From Cyprinodon diabolis (Eukaryota > Chordata > Actinopteri > Cyprinodontiformes > Cyprinodontidae): a stretch of 64,000 bases of DNA. Location: NCBI GenBank assembly GCA_030533445.1, contig CM060065.1, positions 4,018,341 to 4,082,340 of the forward strand, read 5' to 3'. The position numbers and the translations under genes are program-made. Shown one piece after another: positions 23,601-36,300 of this stretch; the first letter of the stretch is position 1, and every line of letters starts with the position of its first letter. The notes below the pieces were generated by a model. It was not told the origin of the DNA. It saw nothing but the letters and a program-made list of their open reading frames with translations, and searched no databases.

Positions 23601-26600
23601 CAGCCATGATATTTTCTGGCAATCATCTAGAGCTGAAAACTAACAATATAAAGTAGATTTGAGCAGATTTTTTGGTTCCAAGCTTCAAATCAGAAGGTTG
23701 AGGCCAAAACGCTCTTTTCACAGTGAGATAATGCCATTTTGGCCTCTGGAGTTGTAACAGACAAACCATTAATGATACAGCCATGATCTTTTCTGGCAAT
23801 CATCTAGAACTGAAAACTAACAATATAAAGTAGATTTGAGCAGATGTGTTTGGTTCCAAGCTTCAAATCAGAAGGTTGAGGCCAAAACGCTCTTTTCACA
23901 GTGAGATAATGCCATTTTGGCCTCTGGAGTTGTAACAGACAAACCATTAATGATACAGCCATGATCTTTTCTGGCAATCATCTAGAGCTGAAAACTAACA
24001 ATATAAAGTAGATTTGAGCAGATGTTTTTTGTTCCAAGCTTCAAATCAGAAGGTTGAGGCCAAAACGCTCTTTTCACAGTGAGATAATGCCATTTTGGCC
24101 TCTGGAGTTGTAACAGACAAACCATTAATGATACAGCCATAATCTTTTCTGGCAATCATCTAGAGCTCAAAAACTAACTATATAAAGTAGATTTGAGCAG
24201 ATGTTTTTGGTTCCAAGCTTCAAATCAGAAGGTTGAGGCCAAAACGCTCTTTTCAAAGTGAGATAATGCCATTTTGGCCTCTGGAGTTGTAACAGACGAA
24301 CCATTAATGATACAGCCATGATCTTTTCTGGTAATCATCTAGAGCTGAAAACTAAAAATATAAAGTAGATTTGACTAGATGTGTTTGGTTCCAAGCTTCA
24401 AATCAGAAGGTTGAGGCCAAAACAATCTTTTCACAGTGAGATAATGCCATTTTGGCCTCTGGAGTAGTAACAGACAAACCATTAATGATACAGCCATGAT
24501 CTTTTCTGGCAATCATCTAGAGCTGAAAACTAACAATATAAAGTAGATTTGAGCAGATGTTTTTGGTTCCAAGCTTCAAATCAGAAGGTTGAGGCCAAAA
24601 CGCTCTTTTCAAAGTGATATAATGCCATTTTGGCCTCTGGAGTTGTAACAGACAAACCATTAATGATACAGCCATAATCTTTTCTGGCAATCATCTAGAG
24701 CTCAAAAACTAACAATATAAAGTAGATTTGAGCAGATGTGTTTGGTTCCAAGCTTCAAATCAGAAGGTTGAGGCGAAAACGCTCTTTTCACAGTGAGATA
24801 ATGCCATTTTGGCCTCTGGAGTTGTAACAGACAAACCATTAATGATACAGCCATGATCTTTTCTGGCAATCATCTACAGCTGAAAACTAACAATATAAAG
24901 TAGATTTGAGGAGATGTTTTTGGTTCCAAGCTTCAAATCAGAAGGTTGAGGCCAAAACGCTCTTTTCACAGTCAGATAAGGCCCTTTTGGCCTTTGGAGT
25001 TGTAACAGACAAACCATTAATGATCCAGCCGTGATCTTTTCTGGCAATCATCTAGAGCTGAAAACTAACAATATAAAGTAGATTTGAGGAGATGTTTTTG
25101 GTTCCAAGCTTCAAATCAGAAGGTTGAGGCCAAAACGCTCTTTTCACAGTGAGATAATGCCATTTTGGCCTCTGGAGTTGTAACATACAAACCATTAAAA
25201 ATACAGCCATGATCTTTTCTGGCAATCATCTAGAGCTGAAAACTAACCATATAAAGTAGATTTGAGCAGATGGTTTTGGTTCCAAGCTTCAAATCAAAAG
25301 GTTGAGGCCAAAACGCTCTTTTAACAGTGAGATAAGCTCAATATGGCCTCTCTAGCTGTAACAGACAAACTATTAATGATACAGCCATGATCTTTTCTGG
25401 CAATCATCTAGAGCTGAAAACTAACAATATAAAGTAGGATGGAGCAGATATTTTTGGTTTCAAGCTTCAAATCAGAAGGTTGAGGCCAAAACGCTCTTTT
25501 AACAGTGAGATAAGCTCAATATGGCCTCTTTAGCTGTAAAAGACAAACCATTAATGACACAGCCATGATCTGTTCTGGCAATCATCTAGAGCTGAAAACT
25601 AACAATATAAAGTAGATTTGAGCAGATGTTTTTGGTTTCAAGCTTCAAATCAGAAGGTTGAGGCCAAAACGCTCTTTTCACAGTGAGATAATGCCATTTT
25701 GGCCTCTGAAGTTGTAACAGACAAACCATTAATGATACAGCCATGATCTTTTCTGGCAATCATCTAGAGCTGTAAACTAACAATATAAAGTAGATTTGAA
25801 CAGATGTTTTTGGTTCCAAGCTTCAAATCAGAAGGTTAAGGCCAAAACGCTCTTTTCACAGTGAGATAATGCCATTTTGGCCTCTGGAGTTGTAACAGAC
25901 AAACCATTAATGATACAGCCATGATCTTTTCTGGCAATCATCTAGAACTGAAAACTAACAATATAAAGTAGATTTGAGCAGATGTTTTTGGTTCCAAGCT
26001 TCAAATCAGAAGGTTGAGGCCAAAACGCTCTTTTCACAGTGAGATAATGCCATTTTGGCCTCTGGAGTTGTAACAGACAAACCATTAATGATACAGCCAT
26101 GATCTTTTCTGGCAATCATCCAGAGCTGAAAACTAACAATATAAAGTAGATTTGAGCAGATGTTTTTGGTTCCAAGCTTCAAATCAGAAGGTTGAGGCCA
26201 AAACGCTCTTTTCACAGTGAGATAATGCCATTTTGGCCTCTGGAGTTGTAACAGACAAACCATTAATGATACAGCCATGATCTTTTCTGGCAATCATCTA
26301 GAGCTGAAAACTAACAATATAAAGTAGATTTGAGCAGATGTTTTTGGTTCCAAGCTTCAAATCAGAAGGTTGAGGCCAAAACGCTCTTTTCACAGTGAGA
26401 TAATGCCAATTTGGCCTCTGGAGTTGTAACGGACAAACCATTAATGATACAGCCATGATATTTTCTGGCAATCATCTAGAGCTGAAAACTAACAATATAA
26501 AGTAGATTTGAGCAGATTTTTTGGTTCCAAGCTTCAAATCAGAAGGTTGAGGCCAAAACGCTCTTTTCACAGTGAGATAATGCCATTTTGGCCTCTGGAG

Positions 26601-29600
26601 TTGTAACAGACAAACCATTAATGATACAGCCATGATCTTTTCTGGCAATCATCTAGAACTGAAAACTAACAATATAAAGTAGATTTGAGCAGATGTGTTT
26701 GGTTCCAAGCTTCAAATCAGAAGGTTGAGGCCAAAACGCTCTTTTCACAGTGAGATAATGCCATTTTGGCCTCTGGAGTTGTAACAGACAAACCATTAAT
26801 GATACAGCCATGATCTTTTCTGGCAATCATCTAGAGCTGAAAACTAACAATATAAAGTAGATTTGAGCAGATGTTTTTTGTTCCAAGCTTCAAATCAGAA
26901 GGTTGAGGCCAAAACGCTCTTTTCACAGTGAGATAATGCCATTTTGGCCTCTGGAGTTGTAACAGACAAACCATTAATTGTACAGCCATAATCTTTTCTG
27001 GCAATCATCTAGAGCTGAAAACTAACAATATAAAGTAGATTTGAGCAGATGTTTTTGGTTCCAAGCTTCAAATCAGAAGGTTGAGGCCAAAACGCTCTTT
27101 TCAAAGTGAGATAATGCCATTTTGGCCTCTGGAGTTGTAACAGACGAACCATTAATGATACAGCCATGATCTTTTCTGGTAATCATCTAGAGCTGAAAAC
27201 TAAAAATATAAAGTAGATTTGACTAGATGTGTTTGGTTCCAAGCTTCAAATCAGAAGGTTGAGGCCAAAACAATCTTTTCACAGTGAGATAATGCCATTT
27301 TGGCCTCTGGAGTAGTAACAGACAAACCATTAATGATACAGCCATGATCTTTTCTGGCAATCATCTAGAGCTGAAAACTAACAATATAAAGTAGATTTGA
27401 GCAGATGTTTTTGGTTCCAAGCTTCAAATCAGAAGGTTGAGGCCAAAACGCTCTTTTCAAAGTGATATAATGCCATTTTGGCCTCTGGAGTTGTAACAGA
27501 CAAACCATTAATGAGAGAGCAATGATCTTTTCTGGAAATCATCTAGAGCTGAAAACTAACAATATAAAGTAGATTTGAGCAGATATGTTTGGTTCCAAGC
27601 TTCAAATCAAAAGGTTGAGGCGAAAACGCTCTTTTCACAGTGAGATAATGCCATTTTGGCCTCTGGAGTTGTAACAGACAAACCATTAATGATACAGCCA
27701 TGATCTTTTCTGGCAATCATCTACAGCTGAAAACTAACAATATAAAGTAGATTTGAGGAGATGTTTTTGGTTCCAAGCTTCAAATCAGAAGGTTGAGGCC
27801 AAAACGCTCTTTTCACAGTCAGATAAGGCCCTTTTGGCCTTTGGAGTTGTAACAGACAAACCATTAATGATCCAGCCGTGATCTTTTCTGGCAATCATCT
27901 AGAGCTGAAAACTAACAATATAAAGTAGATTTGAGGAGATCTTTTTGGTTCCAAGCTTCAAATCAGAAGGTTGAGGCCAAAACGCTCTTTTCACAGTGAG
28001 ATAATGCCATTTTGGCCTCTGGAGTTGTAACATACAAACCATTAAAAATACAGCCATGATCTTTTCTGGCAATCATCTAGAGCTGAAAACTAACCATATA
28101 AAGTAGATTTGAGCAGATGGTTTTGGTTCCAAGCTTCAAATCAAAAGGTTGAGGCCAAAACGCTCTTTTAACAGTGAGATAAGCTCAATATGGCCTCTCT
28201 AGCTGTAACAGACAAACTATTAATGATACAGCCATGATCTTTTCTGGCAATCATCTAGAGCTGAAAACTAACAATATAAAGTAGGATGGAGCAGATATTT
28301 TTGGTTTCAAGCTTCAAATCAGAAGGTTGAGGCCAAAACGCTCTTTTAACAGTGAGATAAGCTCAATATGGCCTCTTTAGCTGTAAAAGACAAAGCATTA
28401 ATGACACAGCCATGATCTGTTCTGGCAATCATCTAGAGCTGAAAACTAACAATATAAAGTAGATTTGAGCAGATGTTTTTGGTTTCAAGCTTCAAATCAG
28501 AAGGTTGAGGCCAAAACGCTCTTTTCACAGTGAGATAATGCCATTTTGGCCTCTGAAGTTGTAACAGACAAACCATTAATGATACAGCCATGATCTTTTC
28601 TGGCAATCATCTAGAGCTGAAAACTAACAATATAAAGTAGATTTGAACAGATGTTTTTGGTTCCAAGCTTCAAATCAGAAGGTTAAGGCCAAAACGCTCT
28701 TTTCACAGTGAGATAATGCCATTTTGGCCTCTGGAGTTGTAACAGACAAACCATTAATGATACAGCCATGATCTTTTCTGGCAATCATCTAGAACTGAAA
28801 ACTAACAATATAAAGTAGGTTTGAGCAGATGTTTTTGGTTCCAAGCTTCAAATCAGAAGGTTGAGGCCAAAACGCTCTTTTCACAGTGAGATAATGCCAT
28901 TTTGGCCTCTGGAGTTGTAACAGACAAACCATTAATGATACAGCCATGATCTTTTCTGGCAATCATCCAGAGCTGAAAACTAACAATATAAAGTAGATTT
29001 GAGCAGATGTTTTTGGTTCCAAGCTTCAAATCAGAAGGTTGAGGCCAAAACGCTCTTTTCACAGTGAGATAATGCCATTTTGGCCTCTGGAGTTGTAACA
29101 GACAAACCATTAATGATACAGCCATGATCTTTTCTGGCAATCATCTAGAGCTGAAAACTAACAGTATAAAGTAGATTTGAGCAGATGTTTTTGGTTCCAA
29201 GCTTCAAATCAGAAGGTTGAGGCCAAAACGCTCTTTTCACAGTGAGATAATGCCATTTTGGCCTCTGGAGTTGTAACGGACAAACCATTAATGATACACT
29301 CATGATATTTTCTGGCAATCATCTAGAGCTGAAAACTAACAATATAAAGTAGATTTGAGCAGATTTTTTTGGTTCCAAGCTTCAAATCAGAAGGTTGAGG
29401 CCAAAACGCTCTTTTCACAGTGAGATAATGCCATTTTGGCCTCTGGAGTTGTAACAGACAAACCATTAATGATACAGCCATGATCTTTTCTGGCAATCAT
29501 CTAGAACTGAAAACTAACAATATAAAGTAGATTTGAGCAGATGTGTTTGGTTCCAAGCTTCAAATCAGAAGGTTGAGGCCAAAACGCTCTTTTCACAGTG

Positions 29601-29996
29601 AGATAATGCCATTTTGGCCTCTGGAGTTGTAACAGACAAACCATTAATGATACAGCCATGATCTTTTCTGGCAATCATCTAGAGCTGAAAACTAACAATA
29701 TAAAGTAGATTTGAGCAGATGTTTTTTGTTCCAAGCTTCAAATCAGAAGGTTGAGGCCAAAACGCTCTTTTCACAGTGAGATAATGCCATTTTGGCCTCT
29801 GGAGTTGTAACAGACAAACCATTAATGATACAGCCATAATCTTTTCTGGCAATCATCTAGAGCTGAAAACTAACAATATAAAGTATATTTGAGCAGATGT
29901 TTTTGGTTCCAAGCTTCAAATCAGAAGGTTGAGGCCAAAACGCTCTTTTCAAAGTGAGATAATGCCATTTTGGCCTCTGGAGTTGTAACAGACGAA
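20634..29996. repeat. 178-bp AT-rich HindIII-type satellite, left part
   Basis: Head-to-tail monomers recur every 177-178 bp. For example, the AAGCTTCAAATCAGAAGG motif lies at about 20656 and 20834. A typical monomer reads TTGAGCAGATGTTTTTGG, TTCCAAGCTTCAAATCAG, AAGGTTGAGGCCAAAACGC, then a variable segment, TGTAACAGACAAACCATT, AATGATACAGCCATGATC, TTTTCTGGCAATCATC, TAGAGCTGAAAACTAAC, AATATAAAGTAGA. Two main types differ in the variable segment: type A has ATGCCATTTTGGCCTCTGGAG, and type B has AGCTCAATATGGCCTCTCTAG with CAAACTATT. I found no CENP-B-box-like motif. Short minus-strand ORFs of 95 codons (for example 23157-23444, recurring at 26006 and 28853) are read-throughs of monomers, not genes. 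Confidence 0.97.
22591..28286. repeat. 16-monomer higher-order repeat of the 178-bp satellite
   Basis: A block of 16 monomers (about 2848 bp) is repeated with monomer order conserved. Phase marks are the AGGATGGAGCAGATATTTTTGG monomer at 22591, 25440 and 28287, the CATATAAAGTAGATTTGAGC / GATGGTTTTGG monomer at about 22400, 25243 and 28093, the GACGAACCATT monomer, the GATCCAGCCGTGATC monomer, and the GATTTTTTGG monomer. Copy 1 is 22591-25439, copy 2 is 25440-28286, and copy 3 starts at 28287 and is split by the LINE at 29997. After the LINE it continues to about 33200. A partial fourth copy is visible at about 35400-37240. Confidence 0.9.
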
Positions 29997-30746
29997 TTCA
30001 ATTCAATTAAATTCAATTCAGTTTATTTATATAGCGCCAAATTCACAACACATGTCATCTCAAGGCACTTTACAGTTCAACCAGATCATACAGTCAAATT
30101 GATACAAAGTTTTCTATCTAAGGAAAACCAGTTGATTGCATTGACTCATTGACTCAAATACAATCCCTCACACTAAGCATGCTTGTAGCGACAGTGGAGA
30201 GGAAAAACTCCCTTTTAACAGGAAGAAACCTCCAGCAGAACCAGACTCAGTGTGAGCGGCCATCTGCCAAGGCCGACTGGGGTTCAAGGAGACAGAAGCA
30301 GAGATACAAGAAGCAGAGATACAAAAAGCAGCTGTAAAAGGCGGCCCCGTCCAGGAAACACACAGCCAGGCAGACGAGCTCCAAGGCAGCTCCCATGCCA
30401 GAGGATGAAGAGAGCACATCCACCCAGCCACGGCCAGAGAAACAGGACCACACTGGAAGACAGGCCGATCTCCAACATCTACAAACAAGGGTGTTGATGG
30501 AAGCAGCACAGCTGATGTTTCTTTCCTGGATGACGTCACAGCCAAACAGGAACAGACGAGGCAAAGCTACTCTGAGGAAAAGCAGAGAGAGCAGAAGGTT
30601 AGAGATTGAACAAACAGATTCTGCAGAATAGGAGAACAGAGAGAGAATGAAGCAGAATGATGAAATGGGGGTCCCTATGTCCTCCAAAAGTCTAAGCCTA
30701 TAGCAGCATAACTATAGAGAGAGAGCTCAGGATAACCTGAGCCACC
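29997..30746 (-). other. 3' untranslated region of the L2-like LINE
   Basis: This stretch follows the RT stop on the minus strand and ends at the AATTCA-type tandem run. On the plus strand it contains TTTATTTATATAGCGCCAAA, CTCAAGGCACTTTACAG and GTGGAGAGGAAAAACTCCC. I recall these as recurrent in LINE-derived 3' ends of acanthomorph fish, and this is the main taxonomic hint in the window. Small ORFs on both strands (for example 30247-30687 minus and 30252-30497 plus) overlap each other and look like chance frames. Confidence 0.75.
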
Positions 30747-32377
30747 CTAACTATAAGCTTTATCAAAAAGGAAAGTTTTAAGCCTAGTCTTAAAAGTAGA
30801 CAGAGTGTCTGCCTCACGGACTAAAACTGGTAGTTGGTTCCACAGGAGAGGAGCCTGATAACTAAAAGATCTGCCTCCCATTCTACTTTTAGAAATTCTA
30901 GGAACCACTAGTAAACCTGCAGATTGAGAGCGAAGTGCTCTGTTAGGAACATAAGGAACAATCAGATCTCTGATATAAGATGGAGCTTGGCCATTTAAGG
31001 CTTTATATGTGAGAAGGAGGATTTTAAATTCTATTCTGGATTTAACAGGAAGCCAATGAAGAGAAGCCAGGATAGGAGAGATATGATCTCTCTTTTTAAT
31101 TTTCATCAGAACTCTGGCTGCAGCATTTTGGATCAGCTGAAGGCTTTTAACTACAGTTTGTGGACTTCCTGATAGTAAAGAATTACAATAGTCCAGCCTT
31201 GAAGTAACAAATGCAGGGACTAGTTTCTCAGCATCACCCCTGGACAGGAGATTTCTAATTTTTGCAATGTTCCTCAGATGAAAGAAGGAAATTCTAGAAA
31301 CCTCTTTGATCTGGGATTTAAATGACAGGTCCTGATCAAAAACAACACCAAGATTTTTTACTTTATTATCTGAAATCAGTTTAATCCCATCCAAATGAAG
31401 TGACTGGCTAATCAGCTTCTTTTTCAGAGACTCTGGTCCAAAGACTATAACTTCTGTTTTGTCTGCATTCAGAAGCAGAAAGTTAAGAGTCATCCAGGTT
31501 TTTATGTCTTCAAGACATGCTTGTAATCTATGTAATGGGTTAGCTTCATCTGGATTTATAGACAGATATAGCTGGGTATCATCAGCATAACAGTGGAAAT
31601 TAATCCCATGCTGTCTAATAACTCTACCAATTGGGAGCATGTATAAAGTAAAGAGAATTGGTCCTAGCACTGATCCCTGTGGTACTCCACAGGTAACCTT
31701 TGAGTGTGTTGAAGATCTATCTTTAACATAAACAAACTGAATTCGATCAGATAGATAAGATTTAAACCAGTCTAGTGCTGTTCCTTTAATTCCAACAAAA
31801 TATTCAAGTCTTTCTAAAAGAATATTATGGTCAACTGTATCAAATGCAGCACTAAGATCCAACAGGACGAGCACAGATACAAGTCCATTATCTGAGGCCA
31901 TGAGAATATCATTAGTGACTTTCACCAGAGCTGTTTCAGTGCTATGATGAGCTCTAAAGCCAGACTGAAACTCTTCAAAAAGTTCATTATGGTGTAAGTG
32001 GTCGCAAACTTGTTTGGCAACTACTTTCTCAAGAATTTTGGATAAGAAAGGAAGATTGGATATAGGTCTATAATTAACCAAGTCATCTGGGTAAAGAGAC
32101 GGTTTCTTAAGCAGAGGTTTAATTACAGCAACCTTAAAAGCTTTAGGTACATATCCCTGTAACAGAGATAGATTAATCACATCTAAAATGGAGGAGGAGA
32201 TCAAAGGGAATACCTCCTTAAATAACCTGGTTGGAACTGGATCTAACATACAAGTTGAAGGCTTAGATGAAGACAATAATTTTGCTAATTCAGAAAGTTC
32301 AACTGGATCAAAGCAGTCTAAACCCGGTTCAGATTCCATGACTACCTCAGGTACAATCGTGGATAAAGGAGTGCTTA
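29997..32377 (-). mobile_element. 5'-truncated L2/Maui-like LINE inserted in the satellite
   Basis: This is a non-LTR retrotransposon in minus orientation, about 2381 bp. It contains the C-terminal part of ORF2 (reverse transcriptase) and the 3' untranslated region. Its 3' end (plus-strand left edge) is a short tandem run, GAATTCAATTCAATTAAATTC, as expected of L2-type elements that end in short repeats instead of poly(A). The left flank ends in the satellite sequence TAACAGACGAA and the right flank resumes at ATGATACAGCCATGATC. The uninterrupted site in other HOR copies reads GACGAACCATTAATGATACAG (24296, 27145, 35572), so about 6-7 bp (CCATTAA) were lost and no target-site duplication is seen. 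The 5' end lacks the endonuclease and the N-terminal part of the RT region. The absence of stops in the remaining frame suggests a young insertion. Confidence 0.92.
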
Positions 32378-32408
32378 TGATACAGCCATGATCTTTTCTG
32401 GCAATCAT
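30747..32408 (-). CDS. LINE reverse transcriptase, N-terminally truncated, satellite-initiated frame
   Basis: The frame is 553 codons without interruption and ends with TAG at 30747-30749. Residues 1-11 ([11 protein letters not shown]) come from the flanking 178-bp satellite read in antisense. LINE protein begins at about residue 12 ([11 protein letters not shown]). RT landmarks in order: [20 protein letters not shown] (about residues 96-115), [32 protein letters not shown] (motif A, catalytic D), [19 protein letters not shown] (motif B), [13 protein letters not shown] (motif C with the DD pair), [13 protein letters not shown] (motif D) and [14 protein letters not shown]. The C-terminal LINE domain follows, with [35 protein letters not shown] and [17 protein letters not shown]. 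This wording is typical of fish L2/CR1-group elements. The protein would copy LINE RNA at the target site, but the truncated copy lacks endonuclease and is not expected to be autonomous. Whether the chimeric start is ever translated is unknown. Confidence 0.88.
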   Translation of the reverse strand: MIARKDHGCIISTPLSTIVPEVVMESEPGLDCFDPVELSELAKLLSSSKPSTCMLDPVPTRLFKEVFPLISSSILDVINLSLLQGYVPKAFKVAVIKPLLKKPSLYPDDLVNYRPISNLPFLSKILEKVVAKQVCDHLHHNELFEEFQSGFRAHHSTETALVKVTNDILMASDNGLVSVLVLLDLSAAFDTVDHNILLERLEYFVGIKGTALDWFKSYLSDRIQFVYVKDRSSTHSKVTCGVPQGSVLGPILFTLYMLPIGRVIRQHGINFHCYADDTQLYLSINPDEANPLHRLQACLEDIKTWMTLNFLLLNADKTEVIVFGPESLKKKLISQSLHLDGIKLISDNKVKNLGVVFDQDLSFKSQIKEVSRISFFHLRNIAKIRNLLSRGDAEKLVPAFVTSRLDYCNSLLSGSPQTVVKSLQLIQNAAARVLMKIKKRDHISPILASLHWLPVKSRIEFKILLLTYKALNGQAPSYIRDLIVPYVPNRALRSQSAGLLVVPRISKSRMGGRSFSYQAPLLWNQLPVLVREADTLSTFKTRLKTFLFDKAYS

Positions 32409-33335
32409 CTAGAGCTGAAAACTAAAAATATAAAGTAGATTTGACTAGATGTGTTTGGTTCCAAGCTTCAAATCAGAAGGTTGAGGCCAAAACAATCTTT
32501 TCACAGTGAGATAATGCCATTTTGGCCTCTGGAGTTGTAACAGACAAACCATTAATGATACAGCCATGATCTTTTCTGGCAATCATCTAGAGCTGAAAAC
32601 TAACAATATAAAGTAGATTTGAGCAGATGTTTTTGGTTCCAAGCTTCAAATCAGAAGGTTGAGGCCAAAACGCTCTTTTCAAAGTGATATAATGCCATTT
32701 TGGCCTCTGGAGTTGTAACAGACAAACCATTAATGAGAGAGCAATGATCTTTTCTGGAAATCATCTAGAGCTGAAAACTAACAATATAAAGTAGATTTGA
32801 GCAGATGTGTTTGGTTCCAAGCTTCAAATCAGAAGGTTGAGGCGAAAACGCTCTTTTCACAGTGAGATAATGCCATTTTGGCCTCTGGAGTTGTAACAGA
32901 CAAACCATTAATGATACAGCCATGATCTTTTCTGGCAATCATCTACAGCTGAAAACTAACAATATAAAGTAGATTTGAGCAGATGTTTTTGCTTCCAAGC
33001 TTCAAATCAGAAGGTTGAGGCCAAAACGCTCTTTTCACAGTCAGATAAGGCCCTTTTGGCCTCTGGAGTTGTAACAGACAAACCATTAATGATCCAGCCG
33101 TGATCTTTTCTGGCAATCATCTAGAGCTGAAAACTAACAATATAAAGTAGATTTGAGGAGATGTTTTTGGTTCCAAGCTTCAAATCAGAAGGTTGAGGCC
33201 AAAACGCTCTTTTCACAGTGAGATAATGCCATTTTGGCCTCTGGAGTTGTAACAGACAAACCATTAATGATACAGCCATGATCTTTTCTGGCAATCATCT
33301 AGAGCTGAAAACTAACAATATAAAGTAGATTTGAG

Positions 33336-36300
33336 CAGATGTTTTTGGTTCCAAGCTTCAAATCAGAAGGTTGAGGCCAAAACGTTCTTTTCACAGTGAG
33401 ATAATGCCATTTTGGCCTCTGGAGTTGTAACATACAAACCATTTATTATACAGCCATGATCTTTTCTGGCAATAATCTAGAGCTGAAAACTAACAATATA
33501 AAGTAGATTTGAGCAGATGTGTTTGGTTCCAAGCTTCAAATCAGAAGGTTGAGGCCAAAACGCTCTTTTCACAGTGAGAGAAGCTCATTATGGCCTCTCT
33601 AGCTGTAACAGACAAACTATTAATGATATACAGCCATGATCTTTTCTGGCAATCATCTAGAGCTGAAAACTAACAATATAAAGTAGATTTGAGCAGATGT
33701 TTTTGGTTCCAAGCTTCAAATCAGAAGCTTGAGGCCAAAACGCTCTTTTCAAAGTGAGATAAGCTCAATATGGCCTCTCTAGCTGTAACAGACAAACCAT
33801 TAATTATACAGCCATGATCTTTTCTGGCAATCATCTAGAGCTGAAAACTAACAATATAAAGTATATTTGAGCAGATGTTTTTGGTTCCAAGCTTCAAATC
33901 AGAAGGTTGAGGCCAAAACCCTCTTTTCACAGTGAGAGAAGCTCAATATGGTCTCTATAGCTGTAACAGACAAACCATTAATGATACAGCCATGATCTTT
34001 TCTGGCAATCATCTAGAGCTTAAAATTAACAATATAAAGTAGATTGGAGCAGAGGTTTTTGGTTCTAAGCTTCAAATCAGAAGGTTGAGGCCAAAACGCT
34101 CTTTTCACAGTGAGATAATGCCATTTTGGCCTCTGGAGTTGTAACAGACAAACCATTAATGATACAGCCATGATCTTTTCTAGCTATCATCTAGAGCTGA
34201 AAACTAACAATATAAAGTAGATTTGAGCAGATGTTTTTGGTTCCAAGCTTCAAATCAGAAGGTTGAGGCCAAAACGCTCTTTTCACAGTGAGATAATGCC
34301 ATTTTGGCCTCTGGAGTTGTAACAGACAAACCATTAATGATACAGCCATGATCTTTTCTAGCTATCATCTAGAGCTGAAAACTAACAATATAAAGTAGAT
34401 TTGAGCAGATGTTTTTGGTTCTAAGCTTCAAATCAGAAGGTTGAGGCCAAAACGCTCTTTTCACAGTGAGATAATGCCATTTTGGCCTCTGGAGTTGTAA
34501 CAGACAAACCATTAATGATACAGCCATGATCTTTTCTAGCAATCATCTAGAGCTGAAAACTAACAATATAAAGTAGATTTGAGCAGATGTTTTTGGTTCC
34601 AAGCTTCAAATTAGAAAGGTTGAGGCCAAAACGTTCTTTTTACATTGAGATAATGCCATTTTGGCCTCTGGAGTTGTAACATACAAACCATTTATTATAC
34701 AGCCATGATCTTTTCTGGCAATCATCTAGAGCTGAAAACTAACAATATAAAGTAGATTTGAGCAGATGTTTTTGGTTCCAAACTTCAAATAAGAAGTTGA
34801 GGCCAAAACGCTCTTTTCACAGTGAGATAATGCCATTTTTGCCTCTGGAGTTGTAACAGACAAACCATTAATGATACAGCAATGATCTTTTCTAGCAATC
34901 ATCTAGAGCTGAAAACTAACAATATAAAGTAGATTTGAGCAGATGTTTTTGGTTCCAAGCTTCAAATCAGAAGTTGAGGCCAAAATGCTCTTTTCACAGT
35001 GAGATAATGCCATTTTTGCTTCTGGAGTTGTAACAGACAAACCATTAATGATACAGCCATGATCTTTTCTGGCAATCATCTAGAGCTGAAAACTAACAAT
35101 ATAAAGTATATTTGAGCAGATGTTTTTGGTTCCAAGCTTCAAATCAGAAGGTTGAGGCCAAAACGCTCTTTTCACAGTGAGAGAAGCTCAATATGGTCTC
35201 TATAGCTGTAACAGACAAACCATTAATGATACAGCCATGATCTTTTCTGGCAATCATCTAGAGCTTAAAACTAACAATATAAAGTAGATTGGAGCAGAGG
35301 TTTTTGGTTCTAAGCTTCAAATCAGAAGGTTGAGGCCAAAACGCTCTTTTCACAGTGAGATAATGCCATTTTGGCCTCTGGAGTTGTAACAGACAAACCA
35401 TTAATGATACAGCCATAATCTTTTCTGGCAATCATCTAGAGCTGAAAACTAACAATATAAAGTAGATTTGAGCAGATGTTTTTGGTTCCAAGCTTCAAAT
35501 CAGAAGGTTGAGGCCAAAACGCTCTTTTCAAAGTGAGATAATGCCATTTTGGCCTCTGGAGTTGTAACAGACGAACCATTAATGATACAGCCATGATCTT
35601 TTCTGGCAATCATCTAGAGCTGAAAACTAAAAATATAAAGTAGATTTGACTAGATGTGTTTGGTTCCAAGCTTCAAATCAGAAGGTTGAGGCCAAAACAA
35701 TCTTTTCACAGTGAGATAATGCCATTTTGGCCTCTGGAGTAGTAACAGACAAACCATTAATGATACAGCCATGATCTTTTCTGGCAATCATCTAGAGCTG
35801 AAAACTAACAATATAAAGTAGATTTGAGCAGATGTTTTTGGTTCCAAGCTTCAAATCAGAAGGTTGAGGCCAAAACGCTCTTTTCAAAGTGATATAATGC
35901 CATTTTGGCCTCTGGAGTTGTAACAGACAAACCATTAATGAGAGAGCAATGATCTTTTCTGGAAATCATCTAGAGCTGAAAACTAACAATATAAAGTAGA
36001 TTTGAGCAGATGTGTTTGGTTCCAAGCTTCAAATCAGAAGGTTGAGGCGAAAACGCTCTTTTCACAGTGAGATAATGCCATTTTGGCCTCTGGAGTTGTA
36101 ACAGACAAACCATTAGTGATACAGCCATGATCTTTTCTGGCAATCATCTACAGCTGAAAACTAACAATATAAGTAGATTTGAGCAGATGTTTTTGGTTCC
36201 AAGCTTCAAATCAGAAGGTTGAGGCCAAAACGCTCTTTTCACAGTCAGATAAGGCCCTTTTGGCCTTTGGAGTTGTAACAGACAAACCATTAATGATCCA

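Noticed and set aside
30149..30687. Small overlapping ORFs in the LINE 3' untranslated region, such as 30247-30687 (minus) and 30395-30631 (plus)
   Set aside because: They overlap each other on both strands inside a known non-coding LINE segment and show no recognisable domain.
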